Part shown: piece after piece, positions 1 through 6,908 of the stretch
Numbering within the stretch: position 1 is the first letter of the stretch
Layout: each line of letters opens with the position of its first letter
Assembly: GCA_902800525.1 (NCBI GenBank)
Contig: CADCEV010000016.1
Span: 1 to 64,000, forward strand
DNA length: 64,000 bases
Direction of reading: 5' to 3'
From: an uncultured Bacteroidales bacterium
GTDB lineage: Bacteria > Bacteroidota > Bacteroidia > Bacteroidales > Paludibacteraceae
The notes under the pieces: model-generated
What the model was told of the DNA's origin: nothing
Databases searched by the model: none
The model's input: the letters and a program-made list of their open reading frames with translations, nothing else
Program-made: the position numbers and the translations under genes

Positions 1-594
1 CTCGGCGATACGCAGCCGCTCGTCTTTGCTGAGGGAGGTGCTGTTCGCCATCTTACAGCTGTAGGCACGCAGCTCGGGCGGCAGGAGGTGCTCCAGCCAC
101 GTCGTCTTGAAGATACCCTGCTTGCCCACGAGGACGAGCACCTGCTGGTTGACCACCTCGTCGCTGAGCCAACTCGCCACCATCGCCACGAACCATTTGC
201 GGAAACAGTTCACCCATAGCTTCTGCTCCTCTTCGCCGCCGGCGACGGTCACACGGCTCGCGAGCCACGCTATCCAGTCGGGTTGGTCGGTGGTGTACGG
301 CCGGCAGTTGAGCACGTACTCGCGCAACGGATGGACGTCGGGTATGCGGTGGCTCTGCAGCACCGCCAGCACCTCCCGCGCTGTGATCTGCAGCCCGCTC
401 TGAGCCGAACAGTCGCAGACGATATCATTCACATCCGCCGTCGTGATATCCCGCCACCGGAGAGTCTCCGGACACGCAAGGCCATTCGGCGTGAAGATCT
501 GCGTTTTGTTGGAGATTACATCATGCCTCAGCCGGTCGAACTGCACGTAGTTCTCATAGATGTAATTACACACGATTTCTTGTCTATTTGCCAT
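1..594 (-). CDS. VapE-type (virulence-associated E) P-loop protein, N-terminal part, cut by the window edge
   Basis: Reading leftward from the ATG at 594, 198 codons run to base 1 without a stop, so the 3' end lies outside the window. Near residues 147-175 the protein reads WFVAMVASWLS, then VLVLVGKQGIFKTTWLEHLLP. This is a Walker A P-loop (GKQGIFKTT) in the setting typical of the VapE/primase-helicase-like family (PF05272) carried by phages and integrative elements of Bacteroidales. The upstream HPLREY stretch also fits that family. Base composition is visibly richer in G+C than the flanking intergenic DNA, which suits horizontal transfer. Walker B and the rest of the ATPase core are missing here. 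The family assignment comes from motif recognition and was not checked by alignment. Confidence 0.8.
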   Translation of the reverse strand, partial: MANRQEIVCNYIYENYVQFDRLRHDVISNKTQIFTPNGLACPETLRWRDITTADVNDIVCDCSAQSGLQITAREVLAVLQSHRIPDVHPLREYVLNCRPYTTDQPDWIAWLASRVTVAGGEEEQKLWVNCFRKWFVAMVASWLSDEVVNQQVLVLVGKQGIFKTTWLEHLLPPELRAYSCKMANSTSLSKDERLRIAE

Positions 595-614
595 AGTTCA
601 TTGAAATTTTGATG

Positions 615-622
615 CAAAATTA
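615..622 (-). promoter_or_regulatory. Putative -7 box for the VapE-type gene
   Basis: On the minus strand the sequence TAatTTTG followed by CA lies about 20 nt upstream of the VapE start codon. It matches the Bacteroidetes -7 consensus TAnnTTTG. No convincing TTTG -33 element sits 20 nt further upstream, so this is a weaker match than most promoters in the window. Confidence 0.4.
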
Positions 623-662
623 CTACTTTTTTGCGACATATCCGTTCCAGAAATTGGGAACG

Positions 663-883
663 TCACCTAACTTGCTGATTCATAAATGATAAGGCACGGC
701 TAATTGTTGCCGTGCCACATTTTTTGTCGTTAGAAAGTTGGATGTAATTCAGCCCCGGATGCTCCAGATGGTAGGCATAGATGTCCATCCATTGGGCGTA
801 CTTGAGCGGAAGCTCGAATTCGTTGAAGAGAATGCTCAGTTCTCCTTCTTCTTTTTTTTGAGCAAAAATTGATACTTGGTCAT
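663..883 (-). pseudogene. Small ORF interrupted by a frameshift at an A8 run
   Basis: From ATG at 883 the frame reads MTKYQFLLKKK and stops after 15 codons. Beyond the eight-adenine run (bases 852-859 as T on the plus strand), the -1 frame stays open to a TGA at 663-665. It encodes a protein-like stretch with LSILFNEFELPLKYAQWM, IYAYHLEHPGL and TATISRALSFMNQQVR. One extra A, or a -1 slip on the run, would give a single 73-residue protein. The ending resembles a small helical, possibly DNA-binding, protein of the kind found beside mobile elements, but I do not recognise the family. Possible explanations are a homopolymer sequencing error, a real pseudogene, or slippage-dependent expression. 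Confidence 0.4.
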
Positions 884-916
884 TGTTTTGATTGTTTTAA
901 TGATGATTGTTATACT

Positions 917-947
917 AAAAAAAGACCCACGAAATGGTTCGTAGGTC
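917..947 (-). terminator. Intrinsic terminator, minus strand
   Basis: A 10-bp stem with one mismatch (924-933 pairing with 938-947) and a four-base loop is followed on the minus strand by seven U residues (917-923). It lies about 345 nt downstream of the minus-strand promoter at 1269-1300. It also lies just before the small ORF at 883, so it would separate that ORF from upstream transcription. Confidence 0.7.
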
Positions 948-954
948 ATTTGTT

Positions 955-990
955 GTTTACGTAGTTTTCGTAAATTGCGTAGTTTACGTA
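955..990. repeat. Nonamer tandem array (4 units of the GTTTACGTA type)
   Basis: Four consecutive 9-bp units occupy 955-963, 964-972, 973-981 and 982-990: GTTTACGTA, GTTTTCGTA, AATTGCGTA, GTTTACGTA. The same degenerate nonamer family recurs as ten units directly before the start codon of the CoA-transferase gene (50452-50541). Here the array lies inside the candidate non-coding transcript. Confidence 0.8.
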
Positions 991-1268
991 GGTATGGGAA
1001 CTACGGAAATGAGTTATACATCGGTTTTAGCAGCGAACGCGACCAAAAGGCCTTATCTTGTTGCTTGTTCTCCAATATAAATTGGAAATAAAACAACGTA
1101 TAGTATTTCGAATACACAACTAAATCTTCAAAAAAATCGCGATTCCGTTAAAAATAATGCATTTTTGACCAATATTTGCAGAATTATCAACGGAATCTAT
1201 GTTTTTTTATCACTTTCCGTTGGTTATCGAATCGACACTTTTTTGTTATTCGTGCACTTTTCACGGTG

Positions 1269-1300
1269 CAAAGGTACAACAAATTTTGCATATATGCAAG
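1269..1300 (-). promoter_or_regulatory. Bacteroidetes-type promoter driving the candidate ncRNA
   Basis: On the minus strand CTTG (1297-1300) is followed after 20 nt by TAccTTTG (1269-1276) and CA. This fits the TTTG-N20-TAnnTTTG architecture read by the Bacteroidetes primary sigma factor. Expected transcription start is near 1262, heading left. Confidence 0.6.
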
Positions 1301-1326
1301 AAAAAGCGCATTTTTGTGCGCTTTTT
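1301..1326 (-). terminator. Palindromic terminator after the AraC regulator
   Basis: AAAAAGCGCA (1301-1310) and TGCGCTTTTT (1317-1326) form a perfect 10-bp stem with a six-base loop. The A/T-rich arms supply a U tract on either strand. It lies 57 bp beyond the stop of the minus-strand AraC gene and also abuts the leftward ncRNA promoter, so it would insulate the two units. Confidence 0.75.
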
Positions 1327-1382
1327 CTTTGTTTGAGGTGGTTTGGTTCCATGTGCTTTATGGTGTGTTGCGCACCGGCTCG

Positions 1383-2240
1383 TCAGAAGCGTTCTCGGAA
1401 TTCGGAGGGAGTGCATCCTTTGGATTCGCGGAAAAGGCGGTTGAAATGGCAGATGGTGTTGAATCCGCACGCAAAGCCTATTTCGGAGACGGAATGTTTG
1501 GTTTGGAGCAACATACGTGCCGCAACGCCAAGACGATAATCAATGAGATAGCGATTTGGAGTGCGTCCTGTTTTGTTTTTAAAGAAACGTGAGAAGGCGT
1601 CCACATTCATACAAATCATATCCGCCAAGTCCTGAATACTGATATCTTTCATGTAGTTTTTGGCGATGTACTGTTTGATTTTTTCGACGCGTATATCTTC
1701 TGTCAGTTCTTGCGCCTCGGTAAAGGATGTAGAGGATAATTCGCGTGCATCATCGACCAAAGAGAGCCGGTACAGGAGGTTCCACAAGCGCACGACCGAG
1801 GCGAAACTATCATTGCTTTGTGCAAGGTTCACAATATCTTCCCTCAATATTTGTATCGCCGGTTCCGGAAAAGCGAGTCCTCTTTGGGCGCGCTCAAGCA
1901 TGCGTCTTATAGAGGCGAAAGCGCGCTTATCAATAATAGCTCCACGGAAGGTATGGGGATCAATATGAATGGTGATTTCATAGATATCCTGCTCAGGGCA
2001 GGTTCCTTGTTCCCAAACATGTACCAGTTTGCTACCTGTCATAAGCACCAGGTCAAGATAACCGATGGTCTCATGGCTATCCCCAATAGTTCTTGTAGCA
2101 CCGGCGGCATTCTCTACGAAGTTCAGTTCATACACCTCATGGCAATGCGGAGGATACTCAAAAAAGGTCTTATGCCGCTCTCCGACATAGAAGATATCGA
2201 GCGGTTCCAGATGGGTGATTTCGGTAAAAGATTCTCTCAT
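1383..2240 (-). CDS. AraC-family transcriptional regulator
   Basis: The 285-residue protein has an N-terminal cupin-like sensing domain (YPPHCHEVYELNFV near residue 29) and a C-terminal double helix-turn-helix of the AraC/XylS type. The latter shows IKQYIAKNYMKDISIQDLA for the first HTH and SEIGFACGFNTICHFNRLF followed by GCTPSEFR for the second. It is transcribed divergently from the cellobiose phosphorylase gene that opens the glucan utilisation locus. It is therefore the likely activator of that locus, sensing a cytoplasmic sugar or oligosaccharide. Most SusC/D loci use SusR, hybrid two-component or ECF regulators, but AraC regulators are known for cellobiose-type loci. Target and ligand are inferred from context only. 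Confidence 0.85.
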   Translation of the reverse strand: MRESFTEITHLEPLDIFYVGERHKTFFEYPPHCHEVYELNFVENAAGATRTIGDSHETIGYLDLVLMTGSKLVHVWEQGTCPEQDIYEITIHIDPHTFRGAIIDKRAFASIRRMLERAQRGLAFPEPAIQILREDIVNLAQSNDSFASVVRLWNLLYRLSLVDDARELSSTSFTEAQELTEDIRVEKIKQYIAKNYMKDISIQDLADMICMNVDAFSRFFKNKTGRTPNRYLIDYRLGVAARMLLQTKHSVSEIGFACGFNTICHFNRLFRESKGCTPSEFRERF

Positions 2241-2252
2241 GGGAGGGTGAAC

Positions 2253-2316
2253 GTTAAATGGTTAAACTGTTAAACTGTTAAACTGTTAAGCCGTTAAACT
2301 GTTAAATTGTTAAATC
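2253..2316. repeat. Octamer tandem array (8 units of GTTAAACT) in the araC-type leader
   Basis: Eight consecutive 8-bp units fill 2253-2316; four are GTTAAACT and the others differ in the last two or three bases. The predicted araC transcription start falls near 2315, so the array makes up nearly the whole 5' untranslated region of the regulator mRNA. A change in copy number would alter leader length without touching the coding region. Confidence 0.9.
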
Positions 2317-2321
2317 GGGTG

Positions 2322-2353
2322 CAAAATTAGTAAAAAAATTTGAATTATGCAAA
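2322..2353 (-). promoter_or_regulatory. Promoter of the AraC regulator
   Basis: Minus strand: TTTG (2350-2353), 20-nt spacer, TAatTTTG (2322-2329) followed by CA. This is a full match to the Bacteroidetes consensus, located about 80 nt upstream of the regulator start codon. Confidence 0.65.
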
Positions 2354-2402
2354 CTCTACTTTACAATTTTGCAAAAAACGGCAAATAAGGGTCGGAAAAG
2401 TA

Positions 2403-2434
2403 TTAGTGCAGGTCAAAAAAAAGCAGTAATTTTG
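2403..2434 (+). promoter_or_regulatory. Promoter of the glucan utilisation locus
   Basis: The -7 element TAatTTTG followed by CA lies at 2427-2434, 26 bp before the cellobiose phosphorylase start codon. The -33 position holds only a weak TTAG (2403-2406), as expected for a promoter that needs an activator such as the divergent AraC protein. Confidence 0.55.
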
Positions 2435-2459
2435 CACCGGATTTTGAAAAACTATTTTT

Positions 2460-4964
2460 ATGGCAAAAGAATACGGATATTTTGATGACACGCATCGTGA
2501 GTACGTGATCACAGATCCCCGCACCCCGTTTCCATGGATCAATTATTTGGGGAATGAGGATTTTTTCGGTTTGATTTCGAATACCGGAGGGGGATATAAT
2601 TTCTACAAGGACGCCAAGTTCCGCCGCATCACCCGTTATCGTTATAACAGCGTACCTATGGATTCGGTAGGTCGCTATTTCTATATATGTGAGGGTGGTT
2701 TGGTATGGAGTCCGGGATGGAAGCCCTGCAAGACGACATTGGACGAGTACGAGTGCCGGCATGGATTGAACTACACGCGCATCACGGGCGCGAAAAATAA
2801 GGTACGCGCGAGCGTGTTGCATTTCGTACCGCTTGGCGTAAAGGCGGAGATTCAGCGTCTTACACTGACGAACCTCTCCGACGAAACCAAGCAACTCAAA
2901 CTGTTCTCTTACGCGGAATGGTGTCTATGGAACGCCGCTACAGACGGCGAGAATTTCCAACGCAACCTCTCTACAGGAGAAGTAGAAGTGGAAGTACAAA
3001 GGGATAAGGGACAAAGTACAAAGGAGGAATGGACGGCGATCTATCATAAGACGGAGTATAAAGAGCGTCGGAATCACTATGCATATTATGCAGTGAATTG
3101 CGCGGCAAAGGGCTATGACACCGACCGCGAGTCATTCGTGGGCTTGTATAATGAGTTGAGCGAGCCGGAAGCAGTACTGAACGGACATTCGACGGACAGC
3201 ATAGCGCACGGTTGGAGCCCTATTGCAAGTCATTATATTGAGGTGGAACTGCAAGCAGGCGAGAGCAAGGACTATATCTTCATTCTCGGCTACGAAGAGA
3301 ACGAGGAGAATGAGAAGTTTGATAACAATTCACAATGCACAATTTACAATTCACAATTCTCAATTCTCACTTCGCTGGGTGAATTGGATCATCATATCAT
3401 CAATAAGGAACGCGCGCACGAGGTGATACGTCGTTTTGGCACGGTAGAGGCGGTAGAAGCGGCTTTTGCGGAACTGAAGGCACTGTGGGATGAGCTGCTG
3501 AGCAAATACCATGTAGAGAGCAACGACGAGCGTCTGAACCGCATGGTAAATATCTGGAACCAGTACCAGTGTATGATTACCTTCTGCATGAGCCGTTCGG
3601 CATCGTTCTTCGAGAGCGGCGTGGGACGCGGTATGGGCTTTAGGGATTCGAACCAAGATCTCGTGGGGTTTGTACATCAGATTCCTTCCCGTGCCCGTCA
3701 GCGCATCATCGATATAGCCTCGACGCAGTTCCCGGACGGCGGTTGTTACCACCAGTACCAGCCTCTGACCAAACGCGGTAACAACGATATAGGCGGCGGG
3801 TTCAATGACGACCCGATGTGGCTGATCTTCGGCACCACCGCGTATATCCGAGAGACAGGAGATTTTACAATCCTGGACGAGATGGTGCCATGGGATAACG
3901 AGCCGGGTACGGAAGTGAGCCTCATGGAGCACCTGCGCATCAGTTTCTACCACGTAGTGAATAACGTGGGTCCTCACGGTCTGCCGCAGATCGGGCGTGC
4001 CGATTGGAACGATTGTCTCAACCTCAACTGTTTCTCCATGGACCCGAATGAGTCTTTCCAGACGACGGGAAACAAGACCGAAGGCAGCCGGGCAGAGAGT
4101 CTGATGATCGCCGGTCTGTTTGTCTATTGCGGAAGACAGTTTGTGGAACTTTGCAAGGCGAGAGGGTTAGAGGATGAGAGGATTAGAGGATTAGAGGATG
4201 AGATTGAGAAGATGTGCAAAGCCGTTGAGCAATACGGTTGGGACGGTGAATGGTACCTGCGCGCGTATGATTATTACGGCAACAAAGTAGGTTCGCATGA
4301 GAACGAGGAAGGACAGATTTTCATTGAGAGCCAAGGTTGGTGCGGTATGGCGCGCATCGGTGCAGAGCAAGGCTTGCCGGAAAAAGCATTGGACAGCGCA
4401 GCACGTCTCTTGGACAGCGAGCATGGCATGGTGCTCAATTATCCTGCCTACACGACTTATCATATTGAATTAGGAGAACAGTCCACTTATCCAGCCGGAT
4501 ACAAAGAGAACGGAGGTATCTTTTGCCATAACAACCCGTGGGTTATTATTGCTCAGACAGAAGCCGGTCGGGGCAACGACGCATGGGATCTATACCGTAA
4601 GATCTCGCCGGCATGGATAGCGGATCAGACGCTGCATCGCGTAGAGCCGTATGTCTATTGCCAGATGGTAGCGGGCAAAGAGGCCGCTAAACCCGGTGAA
4701 GGCAAGAACAGCTGGCTGACCGGTACGGCGGCATGGAACTGGCTAGTCATCAGCCAACATATCCTCGGTATTCGTCCTACCTACAACGGACTGATGGTGT
4801 ATCCCTGTATTCCTTCCGATCTGAAAGAATACACAGTCACTCGCAAATGGCGGGATGCGGAATATGTCATCTCGGTCAAAAACCCGAATGGCAAACAACG
4901 TCCCAATCAACCGACTATCCTGCCGTATGAACCCGGACGACATGAAGTGGAAATCATTTTATAA
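2460..4964 (+). CDS. Cellobiose phosphorylase-type GH94 enzyme
   Basis: The 834-residue protein starts with the hallmark of cellobiose phosphorylases ([45 protein letters not shown]). The catalytic acid lies in ADWNDCLN (near residue 515). The enzyme splits cellobiose with phosphate into glucose 1-phosphate and glucose, saving ATP. No signal peptide is visible, so it acts in the cytoplasm. It is the first gene of the locus. Two array-derived inserts are translated inside it: six heptamers at 3325-3366 (residues about 289-303) and octamers at 4166-4205 (residues about 569-582). A related GH94 specificity such as laminaribiose or cellodextrin cannot be excluded, but the N-terminus strongly favours cellobiose. 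Confidence 0.93.
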   Translation: MAKEYGYFDDTHREYVITDPRTPFPWINYLGNEDFFGLISNTGGGYNFYKDAKFRRITRYRYNSVPMDSVGRYFYICEGGLVWSPGWKPCKTTLDEYECRHGLNYTRITGAKNKVRASVLHFVPLGVKAEIQRLTLTNLSDETKQLKLFSYAEWCLWNAATDGENFQRNLSTGEVEVEVQRDKGQSTKEEWTAIYHKTEYKERRNHYAYYAVNCAAKGYDTDRESFVGLYNELSEPEAVLNGHSTDSIAHGWSPIASHYIEVELQAGESKDYIFILGYEENEENEKFDNNSQCTIYNSQFSILTSLGELDHHIINKERAHEVIRRFGTVEAVEAAFAELKALWDELLSKYHVESNDERLNRMVNIWNQYQCMITFCMSRSASFFESGVGRGMGFRDSNQDLVGFVHQIPSRARQRIIDIASTQFPDGGCYHQYQPLTKRGNNDIGGGFNDDPMWLIFGTTAYIRETGDFTILDEMVPWDNEPGTEVSLMEHLRISFYHVVNNVGPHGLPQIGRADWNDCLNLNCFSMDPNESFQTTGNKTEGSRAESLMIAGLFVYCGRQFVELCKARGLEDERIRGLEDEIEKMCKAVEQYGWDGEWYLRAYDYYGNKVGSHENEEGQIFIESQGWCGMARIGAEQGLPEKALDSAARLLDSEHGMVLNYPAYTTYHIELGEQSTYPAGYKENGGIFCHNNPWVIIAQTEAGRGNDAWDLYRKISPAWIADQTLHRVEPYVYCQMVAGKEAAKPGEGKNSWLTGTAAWNWLVISQHILGIRPTYNGLMVYPCIPSDLKEYTVTRKWRDAEYVISVKNPNGKQRPNQPTILPYEPGRHEVEIIL
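3325..3366. repeat. Heptamer array inside the GH94 gene
   Basis: Six 7-bp units of the ACAATTC type run from 3325 to 3366 (42 bp, 14 codons, frame kept). They are translated as part of [15 protein letters not shown], between the super-sandwich domain and the helical linker where family members normally have a short loop. Confidence 0.9.
4166..4205. repeat. Octamer array inside the GH94 gene
   Basis: Five 8-bp units of the ATTAGAGG type (GTTAGAGG, ATGAGAGG, ATTAGAGG twice, ATGAGATT) give [13 protein letters not shown] in a charged helical segment. They are independent of the heptamer array upstream in the same gene. Confidence 0.85.
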
Positions 4965-4977
4965 TCACCAATCACCA

Positions 4978-6222
4978 ATGAAAAAACTATCATTATTTAT
5001 CGTAGCATTAGTGCTCGGCTTAACCGCCTGCGAAGCACAAGAGAAGAAGACTCGTCCGCAGGATAATGAAGCGGTACAGTTCGCCATGACCATGGGTATC
5101 GGTTGGAACCTTGGCAACCAGATGGATGCGCATTACAACGGCTGCTCTTACGAGGAGGGTTGGGGCAACAAAGCCGCTACCCAGCAGACATTCAACGGCG
5201 TTGCGAAAGCCGGTTTTAAATCGGTCCGCATTCCTGTTACATGGATGGGCCATATCGGCAACGCCCCGACTTACACCATTGAGAAAGGCTGGTTGGATCG
5301 TGTAGCGGAATTGGTGGAAATGGCGCATAAAGCCGGTCTGGTAGTGATCATCAACATCCACCATGACGGTTTCGGAGCCGCCGACACGCCGAGCAAAGGC
5401 GCACACTGGATCGACTTGCCGGCAGCGGTAGCAAGCGAAGAAGTGAACCAACGAACCAAACAGGAGTTGACGATGGTATGGCTGCAAATAGCCAAACGTT
5501 TTGCCAACGAGGGTGAATGGCTGGTCTTTGAGACCCTGAACGAGATCCAGGACGGCGGTTGGGGTAATGGAGCCAATCGTACCGACGGAGGTGCGCAATA
5601 CCGCGTGCTGAACGAATGGAACCAAGTATGCATCGATGCTATCCGCGCCGCAGGCGGAGAAAACAGCCACCGTTATATCGGCGTGCCCGGGTATGTATGC
5701 AACCCCGACCTGACGGTAGAAAACCTGGTATTGCCTACCGATGAAGCGGAGAACCGCCTGATGGTAGCCGTACACAGCTATGATCCTTGGGATTTTGCCG
5801 GCTCTGCGGACAAGAACGAATGGGGTCATACCGGCGTGGATGTAGTTCCCGGGTCGGATGAAAACGCGTATGTAGGAATGCTGAACCGCCTCTTTAATAT
5901 GTATGTACGTCGCGGGGTTCCGGTTTATTTCGGAGAGTTCGGCGCCGTGCGCCGCGCTTCGGCTGCCGATGAGGAATTCCGTCTATATTATTTCCGATAT
6001 GTATGCAAAGCCATGCGAGACAGACGCATCCCTGCACTCTATTGGGATAACGGTAATTCGAAAGCCGGCAATGACGGTTTCGGCGTCATCAACCATGCTA
6101 CAGGCAAGTATATCGGAAACGGAGAACAGGCCGTACGCGCCATGGTGGATTCATGGGAAAACAACGATCCCAACTATACCCTTCAATCGGTTTATAATAC
6201 TGCCCCGGTTTCCGGAAGGTAG
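4978..6222 (+). CDS. GH5 endoglucanase, lipoprotein
   Basis: The 414-residue product has a lipoprotein signal (MKKLSLFIV..LGLTAC, lipobox Cys near residue 19), so it should sit in the outer membrane, probably facing outward. GH5 signatures are GIGWNLGNQMDA, FKSVRIPVTW, VIINIHHDG, the acid/base Glu in FETLNEI and the nucleophile Glu in VYFGEFGA. It would cut internal beta-1,4-glucosidic bonds of cellulose, mixed-linkage glucan or xyloglucan; GH5 subfamily 4 is the likely placement. The start at 4978 was preferred over an in-frame ATG at 4855 because it gives the signal peptide and lies 13 bp after the phosphorylase stop. Two ATCACCA heptamers lie in that gap. Confidence 0.92.
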   Translation: MKKLSLFIVALVLGLTACEAQEKKTRPQDNEAVQFAMTMGIGWNLGNQMDAHYNGCSYEEGWGNKAATQQTFNGVAKAGFKSVRIPVTWMGHIGNAPTYTIEKGWLDRVAELVEMAHKAGLVVIINIHHDGFGAADTPSKGAHWIDLPAAVASEEVNQRTKQELTMVWLQIAKRFANEGEWLVFETLNEIQDGGWGNGANRTDGGAQYRVLNEWNQVCIDAIRAAGGENSHRYIGVPGYVCNPDLTVENLVLPTDEAENRLMVAVHSYDPWDFAGSADKNEWGHTGVDVVPGSDENAYVGMLNRLFNMYVRRGVPVYFGEFGAVRRASAADEEFRLYYFRYVCKAMRDRRIPALYWDNGNSKAGNDGFGVINHATGKYIGNGEQAVRAMVDSWENNDPNYTLQSVYNTAPVSGR

Positions 6223-6268
6223 TAATATGACACAATATATTTTACTAACCAATTAACTCAACAACATT

Positions 6269-6889
6269 ATGAAAAAATTTTATTTTTCTCTCATCATCGC
6301 TGCCATGGCAGCTGTAAGTATGAATGCAGAACCCGTTCAGCAAGACATCGCCCTCACTCCCGGAGATTGGGGATGGGGATATAACTGCTCCGTTACAGCC
6401 GTAGAAGGAGGCTTGCAGGCCCAACTGACCGGCGACTGGGGCGCTCTCTCTACCGGCTGGGATCCCGAAATTGACCTCTCGGGATGGGACAAGATCATTT
6501 TCCTCGTGGAAAGTATGCAAGGATGCGTCGGAGATTGGTTCCAACTCAAAGCCTATCTGCGTGACAAATCCGAAAACGAAGCTAACCAAATGGAAGGTCT
6601 GTTAGGCAATGATGCCGATGGTAGCCAACAGCAATATCTCGTTATTGACCTCAAACAGAAAAAAGAAGGTTTCGATCTCACCAAAGCACGCATTCTGGCT
6701 GTTCAGTGCCAAATGAATGGTGCTAAGTTCGTGATCAGCCGCGCCTATCTCGAGAAAGAAATAGCTACCGGCTTAGAAACTGTTTCCGTACGCAACAACG
6801 GCATCCGCTACAATCTCCTCGGACAACCCGTAGGCGAGGACTACAAAGGGATCGTCATTCTCAATGGACATAAAATGATTGTACGTTAA
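6269..6889 (+). CDS. Secreted glycan-binding-type protein with C-terminal sorting-like tail
   Basis: 206 residues with a signal peptide (MKKFYFSLIIAAMAAVSMNA). A compact beta-rich domain rich in Trp and Gly (GDWGWGYNCS, WDPEIDLSGWDKIIF, WFQLKAYLRD) resembles galactose-binding-fold carbohydrate modules, though I do not recognise a numbered CBM family. The C-terminus (GIRYNLLGQPV then YKGIVILNGHKMIVR) matches the short beta-strand tails at the end of many secreted Bacteroidales proteins, related to type IX sorting domains. It sits between GH5 and SusC and probably helps bind glucan at the cell surface. The binding role is inferred from context. Confidence 0.6.
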   Translation: MKKFYFSLIIAAMAAVSMNAEPVQQDIALTPGDWGWGYNCSVTAVEGGLQAQLTGDWGALSTGWDPEIDLSGWDKIIFLVESMQGCVGDWFQLKAYLRDKSENEANQMEGLLGNDADGSQQQYLVIDLKQKKEGFDLTKARILAVQCQMNGAKFVISRAYLEKEIATGLETVSVRNNGIRYNLLGQPVGEDYKGIVILNGHKMIVR

Positions 6890-6908
6890 ACTTAAAATCC
6901 TTAGTACC

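Larger units (their letters stand above)
917..1262 (-). ncRNA. Candidate non-coding RNA of about 345 nt
   Basis: A good Bacteroidetes promoter (CTTG, 20 nt, TAccTTTG at 1269-1300) points leftward. A strong intrinsic terminator stands at 917-947, and no substantial reading frame lies between them. The predicted transcript contains a 9-bp inverted repeat (1141-1149 with 1189-1197, unit GATTCCGTT) and a nonamer array (955-990). It lacks the RNase P RNA signature, shows no tRNA-like CCA end as in tmRNA, and has no SRP-type end. I cannot assign it to a known RNA family. It could also be a long leader that terminates before the small ORF at 883. The call rests only on promoter plus terminator. Confidence 0.4.

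Noticed and set aside
1141..1197. GATTCCGTT/AACGGAATC inverted repeat considered as an attachment or dif site
   Set aside because: The spacing is 39 bp and there is no integrase gene or second copy in the window. It was left as part of the candidate RNA.
1165..1592. Two overlapping plus-strand frames near the AraC gene
   Set aside because: They overlap a promoter and a terminator hairpin on the other strand, show no protein-like composition and run antisense into the AraC HTH.
3360..3977. Long minus-strand open frame of 205 codons opposite GH94
   Set aside because: It is antisense to clear GH94 catalytic-domain sequence, lacks family signatures and reflects codon bias of the real gene.
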